Origin: Bacteroidales bacterium
GTDB taxonomy: Bacteria > Bacteroidota > Bacteroidia > Bacteroidales > B39-G9
Assembly: GCA_023145555.1 (NCBI GenBank)
Contig: JAGLDO010000034.1
Location: 1-26,452 of the forward strand
Length of the DNA: 26,452 nt
Reading direction: 5' to 3'
In this document: one piece after another, positions 7,908-16,775 of the stretch
Layout: each line of letters opens with the position of its first letter
Numbering within the stretch: the first letter of the stretch is position 1
Position numbers and translations under genes: made by a program
The notes under the pieces: generated by a model
The model's database searches: none
What the model was told of the DNA's origin: nothing
The model's input: the letters and a program-made list of their open reading frames with translations, nothing else

Positions 7908-8867
7908 TTAATTCTTAAAAGTTCTATATCCTTTTTTAGGAATAACTATTTCGTAAGTTTTTTTATTCTTATTGCTTAAATAATTTTCACGAAGCCAAGG
8001 GTTAAATATTTTTAATATTTTATAGTTTATTGAGAAATCCTTAGCAAACTGAGCAAAATTAGTAACAGAAGAATCAATAGTTACTTTGTAAGTAGGGATT
8101 ATTGGATAAAGGTCTTTTTTGTTAATATTGAAACCATAGTTTTGAGGATTTGATAATATCATTTTAATTGCAATAATGCGAAAGACATACCTGCCGGTTT
8201 CTTCACCTAAAAGAAGATTAAAATAGTTGTCAGATTTTTGTCGAGTGATTTGTTTATTTAGATTTTTACGCCCAAAATTATATGATGCAGCTGCTAATGT
8301 CCAATTATTATATTTTTTATATGATTTGTTTAGAAATTTACAAGCAGCTTCGGTAGATTTTTCAAGGTTATATCTTTCATCAATTTCATCATTTATTTCA
8401 AGACCACATTCTTTTGCAGTAGGTTCTAAAAATTGCCAATATCCTTTTGCTCCTGATGGAGAAACAGCATTCATTAATCCACTCTCGGCAACAGCCAGAT
8501 ATTTAAAGTCATCAGGAATATTATTTTTTTTTAATATAGGTTCAATAATAGAAAAAAATCTGTTTGCTCGTTTAATAAATAAAATTGTTTGTGAATGCCA
8601 AAAAACATTTATTGACAACTCACGATCGAGACTTTCGTAAATGTCAAAATTTTCAACGGGAACTTTTTCCCCGGCAAATTCAAGTTTTTTTGGTATTTGA
8701 ATTGACTGCGTGGAATGGGGTGCATTTTTTTTTAATTCATTATCTTTATTTGTGTCCCAAAATATTGAAGTGTGAACAATGAATATTAGTGCTAAAAGAA
8801 AAAACATTATTTTAGCAATATTGCTTCTCTTTGTTTTATTTAGATATTTTATTCCAAAATTTTTCAT
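7908..8867 (-). CDS. Membrane-anchored lytic murein transglycosylase (SLT/MltD-like)
   Basis: Cleaves the MurNAc-GlcNAc bond of peptidoglycan with formation of 1,6-anhydroMurNAc (family knowledge). The 319-residue protein has a positively charged N-terminus and one hydrophobic segment (about 20-35), an uncleaved anchor or signal. The goose-lysozyme/SLT domain spans about 105-235, with catalytic Glu128 in AVAESGL, then SPSGAKGYWQF, and AAASYNFG in the C-terminal half. All are conserved SLT marks. Residues 258-315 (YKVTIDSSVTNFAQFAKDF to the end) resemble a single degenerate LysM-like module for peptidoglycan binding. MltD proteins usually carry more LysM repeats. It is the last gene of the minus-strand polysaccharide block, 189 bp from the wecA-like gene, where it may help polymer export cross the wall, or simply be a neighbour. 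Confidence 0.88.
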   Translation of the reverse strand: MKNFGIKYLNKTKRSNIAKIMFFLLALIFIVHTSIFWDTNKDNELKKNAPHSTQSIQIPKKLEFAGEKVPVENFDIYESLDRELSINVFWHSQTILFIKRANRFFSIIEPILKKNNIPDDFKYLAVAESGLMNAVSPSGAKGYWQFLEPTAKECGLEINDEIDERYNLEKSTEAACKFLNKSYKKYNNWTLAAASYNFGRKNLNKQITRQKSDNYFNLLLGEETGRYVFRIIAIKMILSNPQNYGFNINKKDLYPIIPTYKVTIDSSVTNFAQFAKDFSINYKILKIFNPWLRENYLSNKNKKTYEIVIPKKGYRTFKN

Positions 8868-9024
8868 AATTGAATAGAAGTAATTTTTTTATATTAATAA
8901 TTAATGCTCGATGAAGAAATTAATATTGATTGCCGGGGATGAAATTATTTTTTTTATACAAGCATCATCAATATCTAATTTCAAATATTACTAAATATGA
9001 TAGATTTATTCTAAATTGTAAACT

Positions 9025-9049
9025 AAAATAGTAATTATACTGTTATTTT
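9025..9049 (-). terminator. Weak hairpin after the wecA-like gene
   Basis: AAAATAGTA (9025-9033) pairs with TAC-TATTTT (9038-9049, with two unpaired bases) around ATTA, just past the stop codon on the minus strand. The stem is AT-only apart from one pair, and the tail is not a clear T-run. A terminator is suggested mainly by position. Confidence 0.25.
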
Positions 9050-9056
9050 AATAACT

Positions 9057-10115
9057 TTATTTATTAGGTTTTGATATTCTCGTTATTGAGTAAAGAGTGA
9101 TAAATATTACAAATGCGTAGAAGCTATATATAACTATGTGAATAGTTTTCCAAATAATAATATAATTGGCAATATATATAGAAATTAGTACAGATAAAAA
9201 AGAAATAAGCATTAGAATTATTGCAACTTGTTGGTCAGAAAAACCAAGATAAGAAAGATGATGTGTTGTATGGTCTTTACCTCCAATAAAAGGAGATTTC
9301 TTTTTTAATAATCGGTTAATTGTAACAGATGTTGTGTCAGTAATTGGAACAATAAATGCAATTAAAGTAATTAGAAATTGTTTTGATAAACTAATTGTGT
9401 GCATAAATGAATTATTGTAGTTCCAGAAAAACAGAATACCTAAAATTGCTAATATAGCTCCAAGAAATTGGCTTCCGTTATCGCCCATATATAATTTTGA
9501 GGGGTGCCAGTTAAAAAGCAAATAGCTGGCTAATGATGCAATTGTTGCAATTGTTATCAGTATTTCGAAAATAGAAACATTCCCAGATAAGATAATATTT
9601 AAAACAACTCCAATTAAAATGCTAATTGATATTGATGAGCTAATAGCATCCATATTATCAAGCATATTTATTGAGTTCATAATTCCGATAACCCAAAAAT
9701 ATGTGATAAAATAATTTAGAAAAACGTATTGAGTAATGTTAATATAAATTCCGAAATAAACCAGTATTGTGGCAATTAACAATTGGAAAAGGAATTTGAA
9801 GTGAGGGGATGTGCTAAGTAAATCATCAGCGAGTCCCATAAAGAAAGCAATGGAAACTATTACTATAGTAACAATATTATTGGTTGAAAGTGATGAAGAA
9901 ACGAAAAAATAAAAATAAATAATCGTTAATAAGAATATTGAGTAAAAAGTTATTCCACCAAAAATTGGTTTTGTTTGTGTTTCCCAACGAATTGCAGATA
10001 TATTTGATTTTCTAAAGTTAATCTTTATTGATTTTTTTAGAAAAAATTTATTTTCCAAAAAGCTTACTAAAAATGTTATAAAGAAAAATATTATAAAGTA
10101 GTAGATATTATTCAT
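9057..10115 (-). CDS. wecA: Polyprenyl-phosphate sugar-1-phosphate transferase (WecA/MraY family)
   Basis: Integral membrane enzyme that transfers a sugar 1-phosphate, commonly N-acetylhexosamine, from a UDP-sugar to undecaprenyl phosphate, starting a lipid-linked glycan. The 352 residues contain about ten membrane segments. The family's cytoplasmic motifs are present: ADD at 96-98 (LADDLL), NSINMLDNMDAIS at 147-159, LYMGDNGSQF at 208-217, and GGKDHTTHHLSYLG at 278-291. TKPIFGG (48-54) matches the first loop. The last motif with its His cluster is closer to WecA/TagO/WbpL than to MraY. The gene start overlaps the end of the wzc-like gene by 8 nt, which points to translational coupling. It is the probable initiating transferase of the polysaccharide encoded by this block. 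The exact sugar cannot be read from the sequence. Confidence 0.9.
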   Translation of the reverse strand: MNNIYYFIIFFFITFLVSFLENKFFLKKSIKINFRKSNISAIRWETQTKPIFGGITFYSIFLLTIIYFYFFVSSSLSTNNIVTIVIVSIAFFMGLADDLLSTSPHFKFLFQLLIATILVYFGIYINITQYVFLNYFITYFWVIGIMNSINMLDNMDAISSSISISILIGVVLNIILSGNVSIFEILITIATIASLASYLLFNWHPSKLYMGDNGSQFLGAILAILGILFFWNYNNSFMHTISLSKQFLITLIAFIVPITDTTSVTINRLLKKKSPFIGGKDHTTHHLSYLGFSDQQVAIILMLISFLSVLISIYIANYIIIWKTIHIVIYSFYAFVIFITLYSITRISKPNK

Positions 10116-12501
10116 GTATTAATTTTTTAAATAATTTATTTATAATAGATTTTTTTTTAACTTCATTTTCTTCGTCATAATAACCATAACCGTATCCGTA
10201 TTTCATGTTCGATGCTTTCAAACTAATGCCGTTAAGGATTACTGATAAATTATTTAGATTTTTATTTTTATAAAGGTTATTAATATTATTTATAAAATAC
10301 CGTTTTGAACAATTTGCTTTCAATACATAAATTGGATAATCTGCTTTTTGAATATTATCCAAAGCATCTGTAACAATACCAATAGGGGGTGTATCAATTA
10401 TTATATAATCATAATTATCTTTTAGTGAATCAAGCATTTTACTCTTCTCTTGACACATAATTATTTCAGAAGGATTAGGAGGAACAGGTCCGGCTGTAAT
10501 AAAATCAAAATTATTTTTGTCTGAGTGCTTAATGCATTCTTCAATAGAGTGTTGATTAATAAGAATTGTACTTATACCTTTGTTATTATCAGTATCAAAA
10601 CCAAGGTGAATACGAGGTTTCCGTAAATCAAAGTCAAGTAATATAACTTTTTTGTTTGATATTGATAATATTCCCGCTAAGTTAATAGCTACAAAGGTTT
10701 TACCTTCACCGGCAATAGTTGATGTAATTGTAATTATTTTTGGACCTTGTTTGTGGGAAATAAATTGTAAGTTGGAACGAATATTTCTAAAAGATTCTGT
10801 AAAAATCGAGTTTGGTTTTTTATCAACTAAAAGTTGAGATATAGGTATTTGCTTTTTATAGTTAGGAATTGCACCCAAAACAGGTACCTCAGTATAATTT
10901 TTGAGATTTTCAATTGATGTTACTTCATCGTAAATAAGATATTTAATAAAAATAATTACTAAACTTATAATAATACCTATTAAGATAAAGATTAGTATAA
11001 TATTTTTTTTGATAGGAGAAATTGGTTTGTGTGGGATGTCAGATTTTTCTAATATTTCATTTAAAGAAACATAGCCTGCTTGAGAAATTAAATATTCAGC
11101 TTTTTTTGCAATTAGTTGATGATAAAATCCTTCATTAATTGAAAATAATCGATCTAATTTTGAATATTCAACTTCATAAGATGCATTGTTAAATATTTTA
11201 TTTTCATATTCATCAACTTTCTTTTTATAATCTTTTTTTTGCTCGCTTAATCTATTTATTGTTGTACTTAATAGTTCAATTATTAATTGTCTTTGATTGT
11301 TAATTTGCTTATCAATTGTTGTTATTTGATAATTATTTGAGGTTACATCATTGAGCAATTGTTGTTTTTCTGTGATTAATTTTTGAAGATTATTTAACAC
11401 ATTTACAATAACACCATCGAATTTTGTTCCTGATAATATTGCAATAATTTCATAAATATTAGAATCTTTACCTTTTACAATTTGATTTTGAATTCTTTTT
11501 AGAGTAACTAGTTGAAAATCTATATTTAGTATTTCATTTTGAAATTCTGTGATTTTTGTTGTAAATATTGGGGAAGAGTTTTGATTTGATAAAATATTAT
11601 AATTTAGTTTGTTTTCTTTTTTAAACTCATGGATTTGCTTTTCTGTTTTGTCAAGATTTTCATAAACCGATTTTAGTTGAAAATCAATAAATGACAAAAT
11701 ATTTTGTGCACTTTCTTTTTTCTTTTCAATATCATATTTCATGTATTCTTCAGCAATAGTATTTACAATTTCTGAAGTTTTAGTTGCATTGTGTGAGGTG
11801 CAAGATATCTGAATAGTATTTGCATATTTATTTAAAAGTCTTATATCCAAGTTGTTAATATATTTTAGATAGAGGTTGCCAGGGTTGTTTAGAATAAACG
11901 AATAGGCAGTTTTTTTTATATTGTCTTGTTGTATTGCTATTCTTTTATAATTATTAACACTTAATTTAATTTCTCCACCATATATTAAATTCCATGTATT
12001 TGTTTTTAGATTGTATTTATATTTTTGACCATTAATTTCATATTGAAGTATAAATGAATTTTTATCCTTAAAATTAATAAATATAGGTACATTATAAATA
12101 CAAGGCTCATATTTATGTGTCTCCACTTTAAAAGGTGAATTTTTATATAATTCGGTTGATTGAAAAGTTCCTTGAGTATAATATTCAATATTAAGAGGCA
12201 GTTTATTATAAACGCGTTTTAAAAATTCTTTTGATCTCAACAATTCAATAACATTTGAGATGTCTTTTTTTTCATAAATATCTTCAATATTAAGAATTTT
12301 TTGTGCTTGGCTACTTTCTTTGTTAACCTGAATAATTGACACAGATTTGTATACAGGTGGTGTGTATCTTAAATAAATAAAGGTCCCAAAAAGTGATAAA
12401 ATAATAAACAATAAAGAAAGCCAAATATATTTCTTTAAAATTAGTAAAAATATTTGAGGGTCAAATTTTTCGTTTATTATTGGAATTTTATTTTGTTGCA
12501 T
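10108..12501 (-). CDS. wzc: Polysaccharide co-polymerase/tyrosine autokinase (Wzz-BY-kinase fusion)
   Basis: Inner-membrane protein that controls chain length and export of capsule or exopolysaccharide. The 797 residues comprise an N-terminal membrane helix (about 29-50), a Wzz domain, a long coiled-coil periplasmic region (about 250-440), a second membrane helix (about 500-525) and a cytoplasmic bacterial tyrosine kinase. The kinase has Walker A around 592-600 (TIAGEGKTF), Walker A' in LLDFDLRKPR and Walker B in IIIDTPP (about 700-706). The tail holds a tyrosine cluster, KYGYGYGYYDE (767-777), the usual autophosphorylation site. Phosphorylation cycles are known to tune assembly of the Wzc ring with Wza. 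Here kinase and co-polymerase are one polypeptide, as in proteobacterial Wzc. It lies 11 nt after wza and overlaps wecA by 8 nt, a tight operon. Confidence 0.95.
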   Translation of the reverse strand: MQQNKIPIINEKFDPQIFLLILKKYIWLSLLFIILSLFGTFIYLRYTPPVYKSVSIIQVNKESSQAQKILNIEDIYEKKDISNVIELLRSKEFLKRVYNKLPLNIEYYTQGTFQSTELYKNSPFKVETHKYEPCIYNVPIFINFKDKNSFILQYEINGQKYKYNLKTNTWNLIYGGEIKLSVNNYKRIAIQQDNIKKTAYSFILNNPGNLYLKYINNLDIRLLNKYANTIQISCTSHNATKTSEIVNTIAEEYMKYDIEKKKESAQNILSFIDFQLKSVYENLDKTEKQIHEFKKENKLNYNILSNQNSSPIFTTKITEFQNEILNIDFQLVTLKRIQNQIVKGKDSNIYEIIAILSGTKFDGVIVNVLNNLQKLITEKQQLLNDVTSNNYQITTIDKQINNQRQLIIELLSTTINRLSEQKKDYKKKVDEYENKIFNNASYEVEYSKLDRLFSINEGFYHQLIAKKAEYLISQAGYVSLNEILEKSDIPHKPISPIKKNIILIFILIGIIISLVIIFIKYLIYDEVTSIENLKNYTEVPVLGAIPNYKKQIPISQLLVDKKPNSIFTESFRNIRSNLQFISHKQGPKIITITSTIAGEGKTFVAINLAGILSISNKKVILLDFDLRKPRIHLGFDTDNNKGISTILINQHSIEECIKHSDKNNFDFITAGPVPPNPSEIIMCQEKSKMLDSLKDNYDYIIIDTPPIGIVTDALDNIQKADYPIYVLKANCSKRYFINNINNLYKNKNLNNLSVILNGISLKASNMKYGYGYGYYDEENEVKKKSIINKLFKKLIHE

Positions 12502-12512
12502 TTTTTTATATT

Positions 12513-13250
12513 TTAGAGAAAAGTTGCAATTAACAATATTGTAGTTAATAAACTCATATAGGGAGCAATTTCAACCAATATTTTAGATGCGTATCTTGGT
12601 CTTGTCTCAACATAAATAATATCGTTAGCCTGAAGTAAAAAATTAGCTTTTTTCATATCTTTTAAGTCAGATACATTAAATAGAAAAACTTGAGGGGCGT
12701 TCAAGTTTCCTCGTATAAGTTTTATTTTATATGATTTACTGAAATTGTCAATTCCTCCAGCTTGAGCTAAAGCTTCAATTAATGTGAAATTTTCATTTGT
12801 AATTGGCAATACCGAACCTTTTGAGCTGCCTCCCGAAAAAACTATTATTCTCCGGTTTGTTACATTTATTATTACAAAAGGATTTTTATAATATTGTGAA
12901 TATTCCTTTTCGAGTAATTGCTCAGCATCTCTTATAGTTAAGCCTGAAATTTTTATTCTTCCTAAAGTGGGAACTTTTACTTTTCCGTCATATTCAACCA
13001 GATAGGATATGACATTCCTGCTTTGCATATTGTTGCCGGCATTGCCTTGTACATCAATGAGTCGAAAACCATCGTTTGTGTAAATCTTTAAGTTCAGCTT
13101 GTCAAAAGGTTGTATAATATATTCTTTTTTCGATGCTTGAAATTCAGAAAATTCAAAATCTTTTTCTGTTTGAAACATTTTACTGGGGCTAATAACCTTA
13201 CAAGAAGCAAATAATAAAATGATAAGAATAAACAGTAAATATTTTTTCAT
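12513..13250 (-). CDS. wza: Outer-membrane polysaccharide export lipoprotein (Wza-like)
   Basis: Forms the periplasmic and outer-membrane conduit through which the polysaccharide leaves the cell. The 245-residue precursor begins with a lipoprotein signal, and LLFASC at 12-17 is the lipobox with Cys17 as the lipidated residue. A Poly_export domain (about 43-130, with YIIQPFDKLNLKI and VPTLGRIKISGLT) is followed by one SLBB domain (about 133-215, with FTLIEALAQAGGI). The hydrophobic C-terminus (about 225-245) probably crosses the outer or inner membrane. This short form with one SLBB domain is common in Bacteroidota; E. coli Wza is about 380 residues. It is first of the tight wza-wzc-wecA run and is separated by 212 bp from the glycosyltransferase upstream. 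Confidence 0.93.
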   Translation of the reverse strand: MKKYLLFILIILLFASCKVISPSKMFQTEKDFEFSEFQASKKEYIIQPFDKLNLKIYTNDGFRLIDVQGNAGNNMQSRNVISYLVEYDGKVKVPTLGRIKISGLTIRDAEQLLEKEYSQYYKNPFVIINVTNRRIIVFSGGSSKGSVLPITNENFTLIEALAQAGGIDNFSKSYKIKLIRGNLNAPQVFLFNVSDLKDMKKANFLLQANDIIYVETRPRYASKILVEIAPYMSLLTTILLIATFL

Positions 13251-13405
13251 TTTTAATATAAATATAGTGGCAATAATACAAAAAAGATTATATAAATCTC
13301 ATGTAAATGCAGAGTTATAATTATCAAAGATAAAAATTTCTTTTTAACTATGTAATTAAAAGATTTAAAAATTGATGAAAATATGTTTTAAACTGATTAA
13401 TTTAT

Positions 13406-13427
13406 AAGTTTTCTTTATAGAAAACTT
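13406..13427 (-). terminator. Hairpin downstream of the GT4 gene
   Basis: AAGTTTTCT (13406-13414) and AGAAAACTT (13419-13427) form a perfect 9-bp stem with a TTAT loop. It lies 35 nt beyond the GT4 stop codon on the minus strand. The stem is weak and no clear T-run follows. It may separate GT4 transcription from wza, or be an operator for wza, which starts 155 nt further on. Confidence 0.4.
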
Positions 13428-13462
13428 GTAATTCTAAATTTTGGAATAAAGAGAAATTAAAG

Positions 13463-14650
13463 TTAACCACATAAAAGCTTATAATATAAGTTTTCGGTAT
13501 TACTTACAAGGCGAGAATAATGAAATTTATTATGAACATGTTGCCAGCCTTTTTGAGATAAACTGTATCTTAAGTCATCGTTTTCAATTAGAGAGAAAAG
13601 TTTTTGTGAAAAGTCATTAACATCATCATTTTTTGAAAGCAGAGCTGTAGTTTGTGGAATCACAACATTTTCAATACCTCCAACATTTGTACTCACAATA
13701 GGTTTATTTGCAGCTTGAGCCTCAATAAGGCTAACAGGTGTTCCTTCGTTAAGCGATGTCAATGTTATAATATCTAAACCTGCATATGCAAAGTCAATAT
13801 TTTTAATCCAGGATGTATATGTTAAGGTTGCTTTATTGTTTGTTTTTGTTCCGTCAACGTAATCTAATCTTAATTCTTTCGATTTTTTCTCTAGATGATG
13901 ACGACTTTCACCATCTCCAATTATGAATGCTCTAATTTTTTTTGAGGTATTTTCTTTTATATATTTAATTGATTCTAAAAATAAATCGTGATTTTTAATT
14001 GGCACCAATCGCCCAACAATACCAATCGCAAGCTCATCATCATCAATATTATATTTTTCTCTAAACTCTTTTCTTTTTAGAGCATTGTTATGATGAAACC
14101 TATCTAAATCAAAGCCAAGAGGTATTACTTCAATATTGTTTGCAGATGTTATATTATATTTTTCAGAGAGCTCTTTTTTTTGCAAATCACTAATTGCAAT
14201 AATTTTAGTGCTTTTTTTTGCTAAGCTTTGTTCAATATTTTGAAATATTTTTGTTTTGTATGAGTTAAAATAAGAATGGAAAACGTGACCGTGAAAAGTG
14301 TGAATAATTACAGGAACATTACTTCTTAGAGCTGCTATTCGTCCAATAGTTCCTGCTTTTGATGCATGTGTGTGTACAATGTCAGGTTTATAAGATTCAA
14401 TAATTTTTTTTATTTTTCGATATGCAACTAAATCGTTTCTTGGGTTAATTGAACGATGCATCTCAGGAATAATAACAGGTTCAATACCAAGATTTCGAAT
14501 AATATATTCTGAACTGTCTTCGCTTTCTTCTTTTTTGCCGCCAACTAACAGTGTTTCAAAATCGTTTGATAAGTACTTTGTGAGATAGGCAGCATTGTAT
14601 GTAGGTCCACCAATATTAAATCGATTAATTATTCGTAAAATTTTTGGCAT
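13463..14650 (-). CDS. Glycosyltransferase, GT4 family (GT-B fold)
   Basis: Predicted retaining glycosyltransferase acting at the cytoplasmic face of the membrane during polysaccharide repeat-unit assembly. The 395 residues have the two-domain GT-B layout. The N-terminal acceptor domain contains INRFNIGGPTYNAAYL and VHTHASKAGTIGRIAA, the latter typical of capsule GT4 enzymes. The C-terminal nucleotide-sugar domain (about 200-385) contains IGIVGRLVPIKNHD, AFIIGDGESR and the E-x7-E motif in LNEGTPVSLIEAQ (Glu near 303 and 311). Donor and acceptor sugars cannot be assigned. The promoter-like TATATTTG lies 70 nt upstream. The neighbouring asnB and wza/wzc/wecA place it in the exopolysaccharide module. 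Confidence 0.92.
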   Translation of the reverse strand: MPKILRIINRFNIGGPTYNAAYLTKYLSNDFETLLVGGKKEESEDSSEYIIRNLGIEPVIIPEMHRSINPRNDLVAYRKIKKIIESYKPDIVHTHASKAGTIGRIAALRSNVPVIIHTFHGHVFHSYFNSYKTKIFQNIEQSLAKKSTKIIAISDLQKKELSEKYNITSANNIEVIPLGFDLDRFHHNNALKRKEFREKYNIDDDELAIGIVGRLVPIKNHDLFLESIKYIKENTSKKIRAFIIGDGESRHHLEKKSKELRLDYVDGTKTNNKATLTYTSWIKNIDFAYAGLDIITLTSLNEGTPVSLIEAQAANKPIVSTNVGGIENVVIPQTTALLSKNDDVNDFSQKLFSLIENDDLRYSLSQKGWQHVHNKFHYSRLVSNTENLYYKLLCG

Positions 14651-14719
14651 TAGTTATCAAATTTTTATCAAATTTATGACTTTTTTATTTAAGTTTACAT
14701 AAATTTTTATAATTTGTTG

Positions 14720-14727
14720 CAAATATA
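14720..14727 (-). promoter_or_regulatory. -7 promoter element upstream of the GT4 gene
   Basis: The minus-strand reading TATATTTG (complement of 14720-14727) is an exact TAnnTTTG match, 69 nt before the GT4 start codon and just past the asnB stop codon. Together with the 101-bp gap it suggests that GT4 can be transcribed separately from asnB. Confidence 0.5.
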
Positions 14728-14751
14728 TTATAAGTATTGGTATTTAGTTGA

Positions 14752-16635
14752 TTAATGAAAGTTTTTTTTCCACCAATATTGAAATACGATTAATCCCCAT
14801 ATTCGAGATTGGATATCTTCAGGGTTTGATGAGAATAGTTTCAACTTCATTTTTTTTATTTCATCAACATTAAAAATTGATTGCTCTTCAATAAATTTAT
14901 CATTTAAAAGGTCGTCGGTTATTGTTGATTTTAATTCGTTGCGAAACCATTTTAACAGAGGTACTTCAAAACCATGTTTAGGTCGATTGTATAACTCATC
15001 AGGCAGGTTTAGTCTGAATGCATCTTGCAAAATTCTTTTCTTTGTCGAGTTATTAATTTTATAGCTATCGGGCAATTGAAAAGCAAAATCAACAATATTA
15101 TGGTCTAAAAACGGGGTTCTTACTTCGAGGCTGTTTGACATTGACATAAGATCAACTTTGTGAAGCATATCACTTTGCAAAACTAAATGCATGTCAGAAT
15201 ATAGAATATCTGATATTGTTGAATTTTGAGTAATGTGTCTTAAAATTGATTCTTTTATTTCTTTATAATTTCTATTTGTGTATTTTAAATTTAACAGATT
15301 GCTCGCTTCTTTTTCATTATTTATTGCACACCATCGCCAGTATCTTTCTTTTTCAGATAGATTAAGTCCTTCCGAAAAACGATTTATTTGCCTTATTGTG
15401 TTCCCAAACTTATTGTTCCTCGATTGAGGAATTTTTTTCCATAAAGGAGACCCTGTTTTAATAATTGCATTAACAAAATTTTTATTATTTGCTTTGAAAT
15501 GAGCCATATGCTTATTATATCCGGCAAACATTTCGTCAGCACCATCACCCGAAAGAGCTACTGTTGCTTTGTCTCGTGTGTGCATGCTGAGAATATTTAC
15601 TGCGAGCGCAGAAGAATCTGCAAATGGTTCGTCAATATAGTCTAAAACTTTATACAGGTTATTAAACAAATCATCGTTTGATAATGAAAATACAGTATGG
15701 TTTGTATTGTATTTTTTTGCAACTAAATTAGCATAATGTGTCTCATCAAAAAATGGTTCGTCTTTATATCCAATCGAAAAAGTATTTAAATGTTTTGTAA
15801 ATTGCGAAGCTAATGCAACAATAACAGAAGAATCAATACCTCCACTCAAGAAAGCGCCTAATGGCACATCCGAAATCATTCTTAACTTTACTGAATCGGA
15901 TAATAATTCAATGAGTTTTTGCTGTGCTTGATTGTAAGTTAATTCAATCTTGTTATTTGTATGTGGTATTTTATAATATTGGGTTCTTTCAATATTGTTG
16001 TTTTTAATTAAAATATATGAGCCCGGTATTAATTTTTCGGTATTTTCGAAAATTGAATAAGGAGAAGGAATATAGTTAAATTGCAGGTAATTATAAAGAG
16101 ATACATTGTTTATTTTTTTAGGAATATTGTAAGCTAAAATTGCTTTCATCTCTGAAGCAAATATTAATTTATCGTCATCCTTATAAACAATTAATGGCTT
16201 TATGCCAATTCTGTCTCTTGCAATTAATAATGTTTCTTCCTTTTTGTCATAAATGGCTAAAGCAAAACAACCATTTATTTTTTCTAAAAAAGATATTCCC
16301 TCATTAATATATAAATAAAGCAGAACTTCGGTGTCGCTGTTCGATTTGAATTTAACACCTTTATTTTTTAAAATTGTTTGCTGTTGTTTAAAGTTATAAA
16401 ATTCACCATTGAAAATTATTGTATATCGTCCGCTAATATCGGTAAAAGGTTGTGCTGCAGCTTCGGAAGTGTCAATAACAGCTAATCGTGAATGTCCTAA
16501 TGCTACATTTTTATGTTTAAACACACCTGTGCCATCAGGTCCTCTAAAAGATATGCTTTTTATTGATTCGGTAATCTTGTCAAAATAAGATTTGCCGTTT
16601 TCGTTAAAAGCGTAAATACCTGTTATACCGCACAT
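14752..16635 (-). CDS. asnB: Glutamine-hydrolysing asparagine synthase-type amidotransferase
   Basis: Two-domain amidotransferase. The N-terminal Ntn glutaminase releases ammonia from glutamine, and the C-terminal ATP-pyrophosphatase-type synthetase adenylates a carboxylate and amidates it. The 627 residues begin MCGITGIYAF, so Cys2 becomes the N-terminal nucleophile. RGPDGTG and FNGEFYNF (about 32-94) complete the glutaminase. The PP-loop is FLSGGIDSSV (about 258-267), and the synthetase continues with ALSGDGADEMFAGY. The length matches AsnB. It is first in the polysaccharide block. Asparagine synthesis is the default, but AsnB-like proteins inside capsule clusters often amidate uronic acids; sequence alone does not decide. 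Confidence 0.92.
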   Translation of the reverse strand: MCGITGIYAFNENGKSYFDKITESIKSISFRGPDGTGVFKHKNVALGHSRLAVIDTSEAAAQPFTDISGRYTIIFNGEFYNFKQQQTILKNKGVKFKSNSDTEVLLYLYINEGISFLEKINGCFALAIYDKKEETLLIARDRIGIKPLIVYKDDDKLIFASEMKAILAYNIPKKINNVSLYNYLQFNYIPSPYSIFENTEKLIPGSYILIKNNNIERTQYYKIPHTNNKIELTYNQAQQKLIELLSDSVKLRMISDVPLGAFLSGGIDSSVIVALASQFTKHLNTFSIGYKDEPFFDETHYANLVAKKYNTNHTVFSLSNDDLFNNLYKVLDYIDEPFADSSALAVNILSMHTRDKATVALSGDGADEMFAGYNKHMAHFKANNKNFVNAIIKTGSPLWKKIPQSRNNKFGNTIRQINRFSEGLNLSEKERYWRWCAINNEKEASNLLNLKYTNRNYKEIKESILRHITQNSTISDILYSDMHLVLQSDMLHKVDLMSMSNSLEVRTPFLDHNIVDFAFQLPDSYKINNSTKKRILQDAFRLNLPDELYNRPKHGFEVPLLKWFRNELKSTITDDLLNDKFIEEQSIFNVDEIKKMKLKLFSSNPEDIQSRIWGLIVFQYWWKKNFH

Positions 16636-16675
16636 TATATATTTATTTTTTTATCCAACTTTCCACTTTTTACTT

Positions 16676-16755
16676 CACTGCTGTTCGGGATTTGTAATCC
16701 CGAATTAATAAGCTATATATTAACTCTTTCGGATTACAAATCCGAAAGAGCAGAG
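16676..16755 (-). repeat. Double-hairpin REPIN/MITE-like element, copy B
   Basis: An 80-bp reverse-oriented copy of the element at 7774-7855. Read on the minus strand it starts CTCTGCTCTTTCGG and ends AACAGCAGTG, matching copy A at 75 of 80 positions. In this copy the TTTCGGATT hairpin arm is fully intact, where copy A has one changed base. It lies between the asnB start codon and the end of the pepC-like gene, so asnB must be transcribed either through it or from a promoter in the short remaining 40-bp gap. Confidence 0.85.
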
Positions 16756-16775
16756 CAAACTTTCAACTTTACAAA

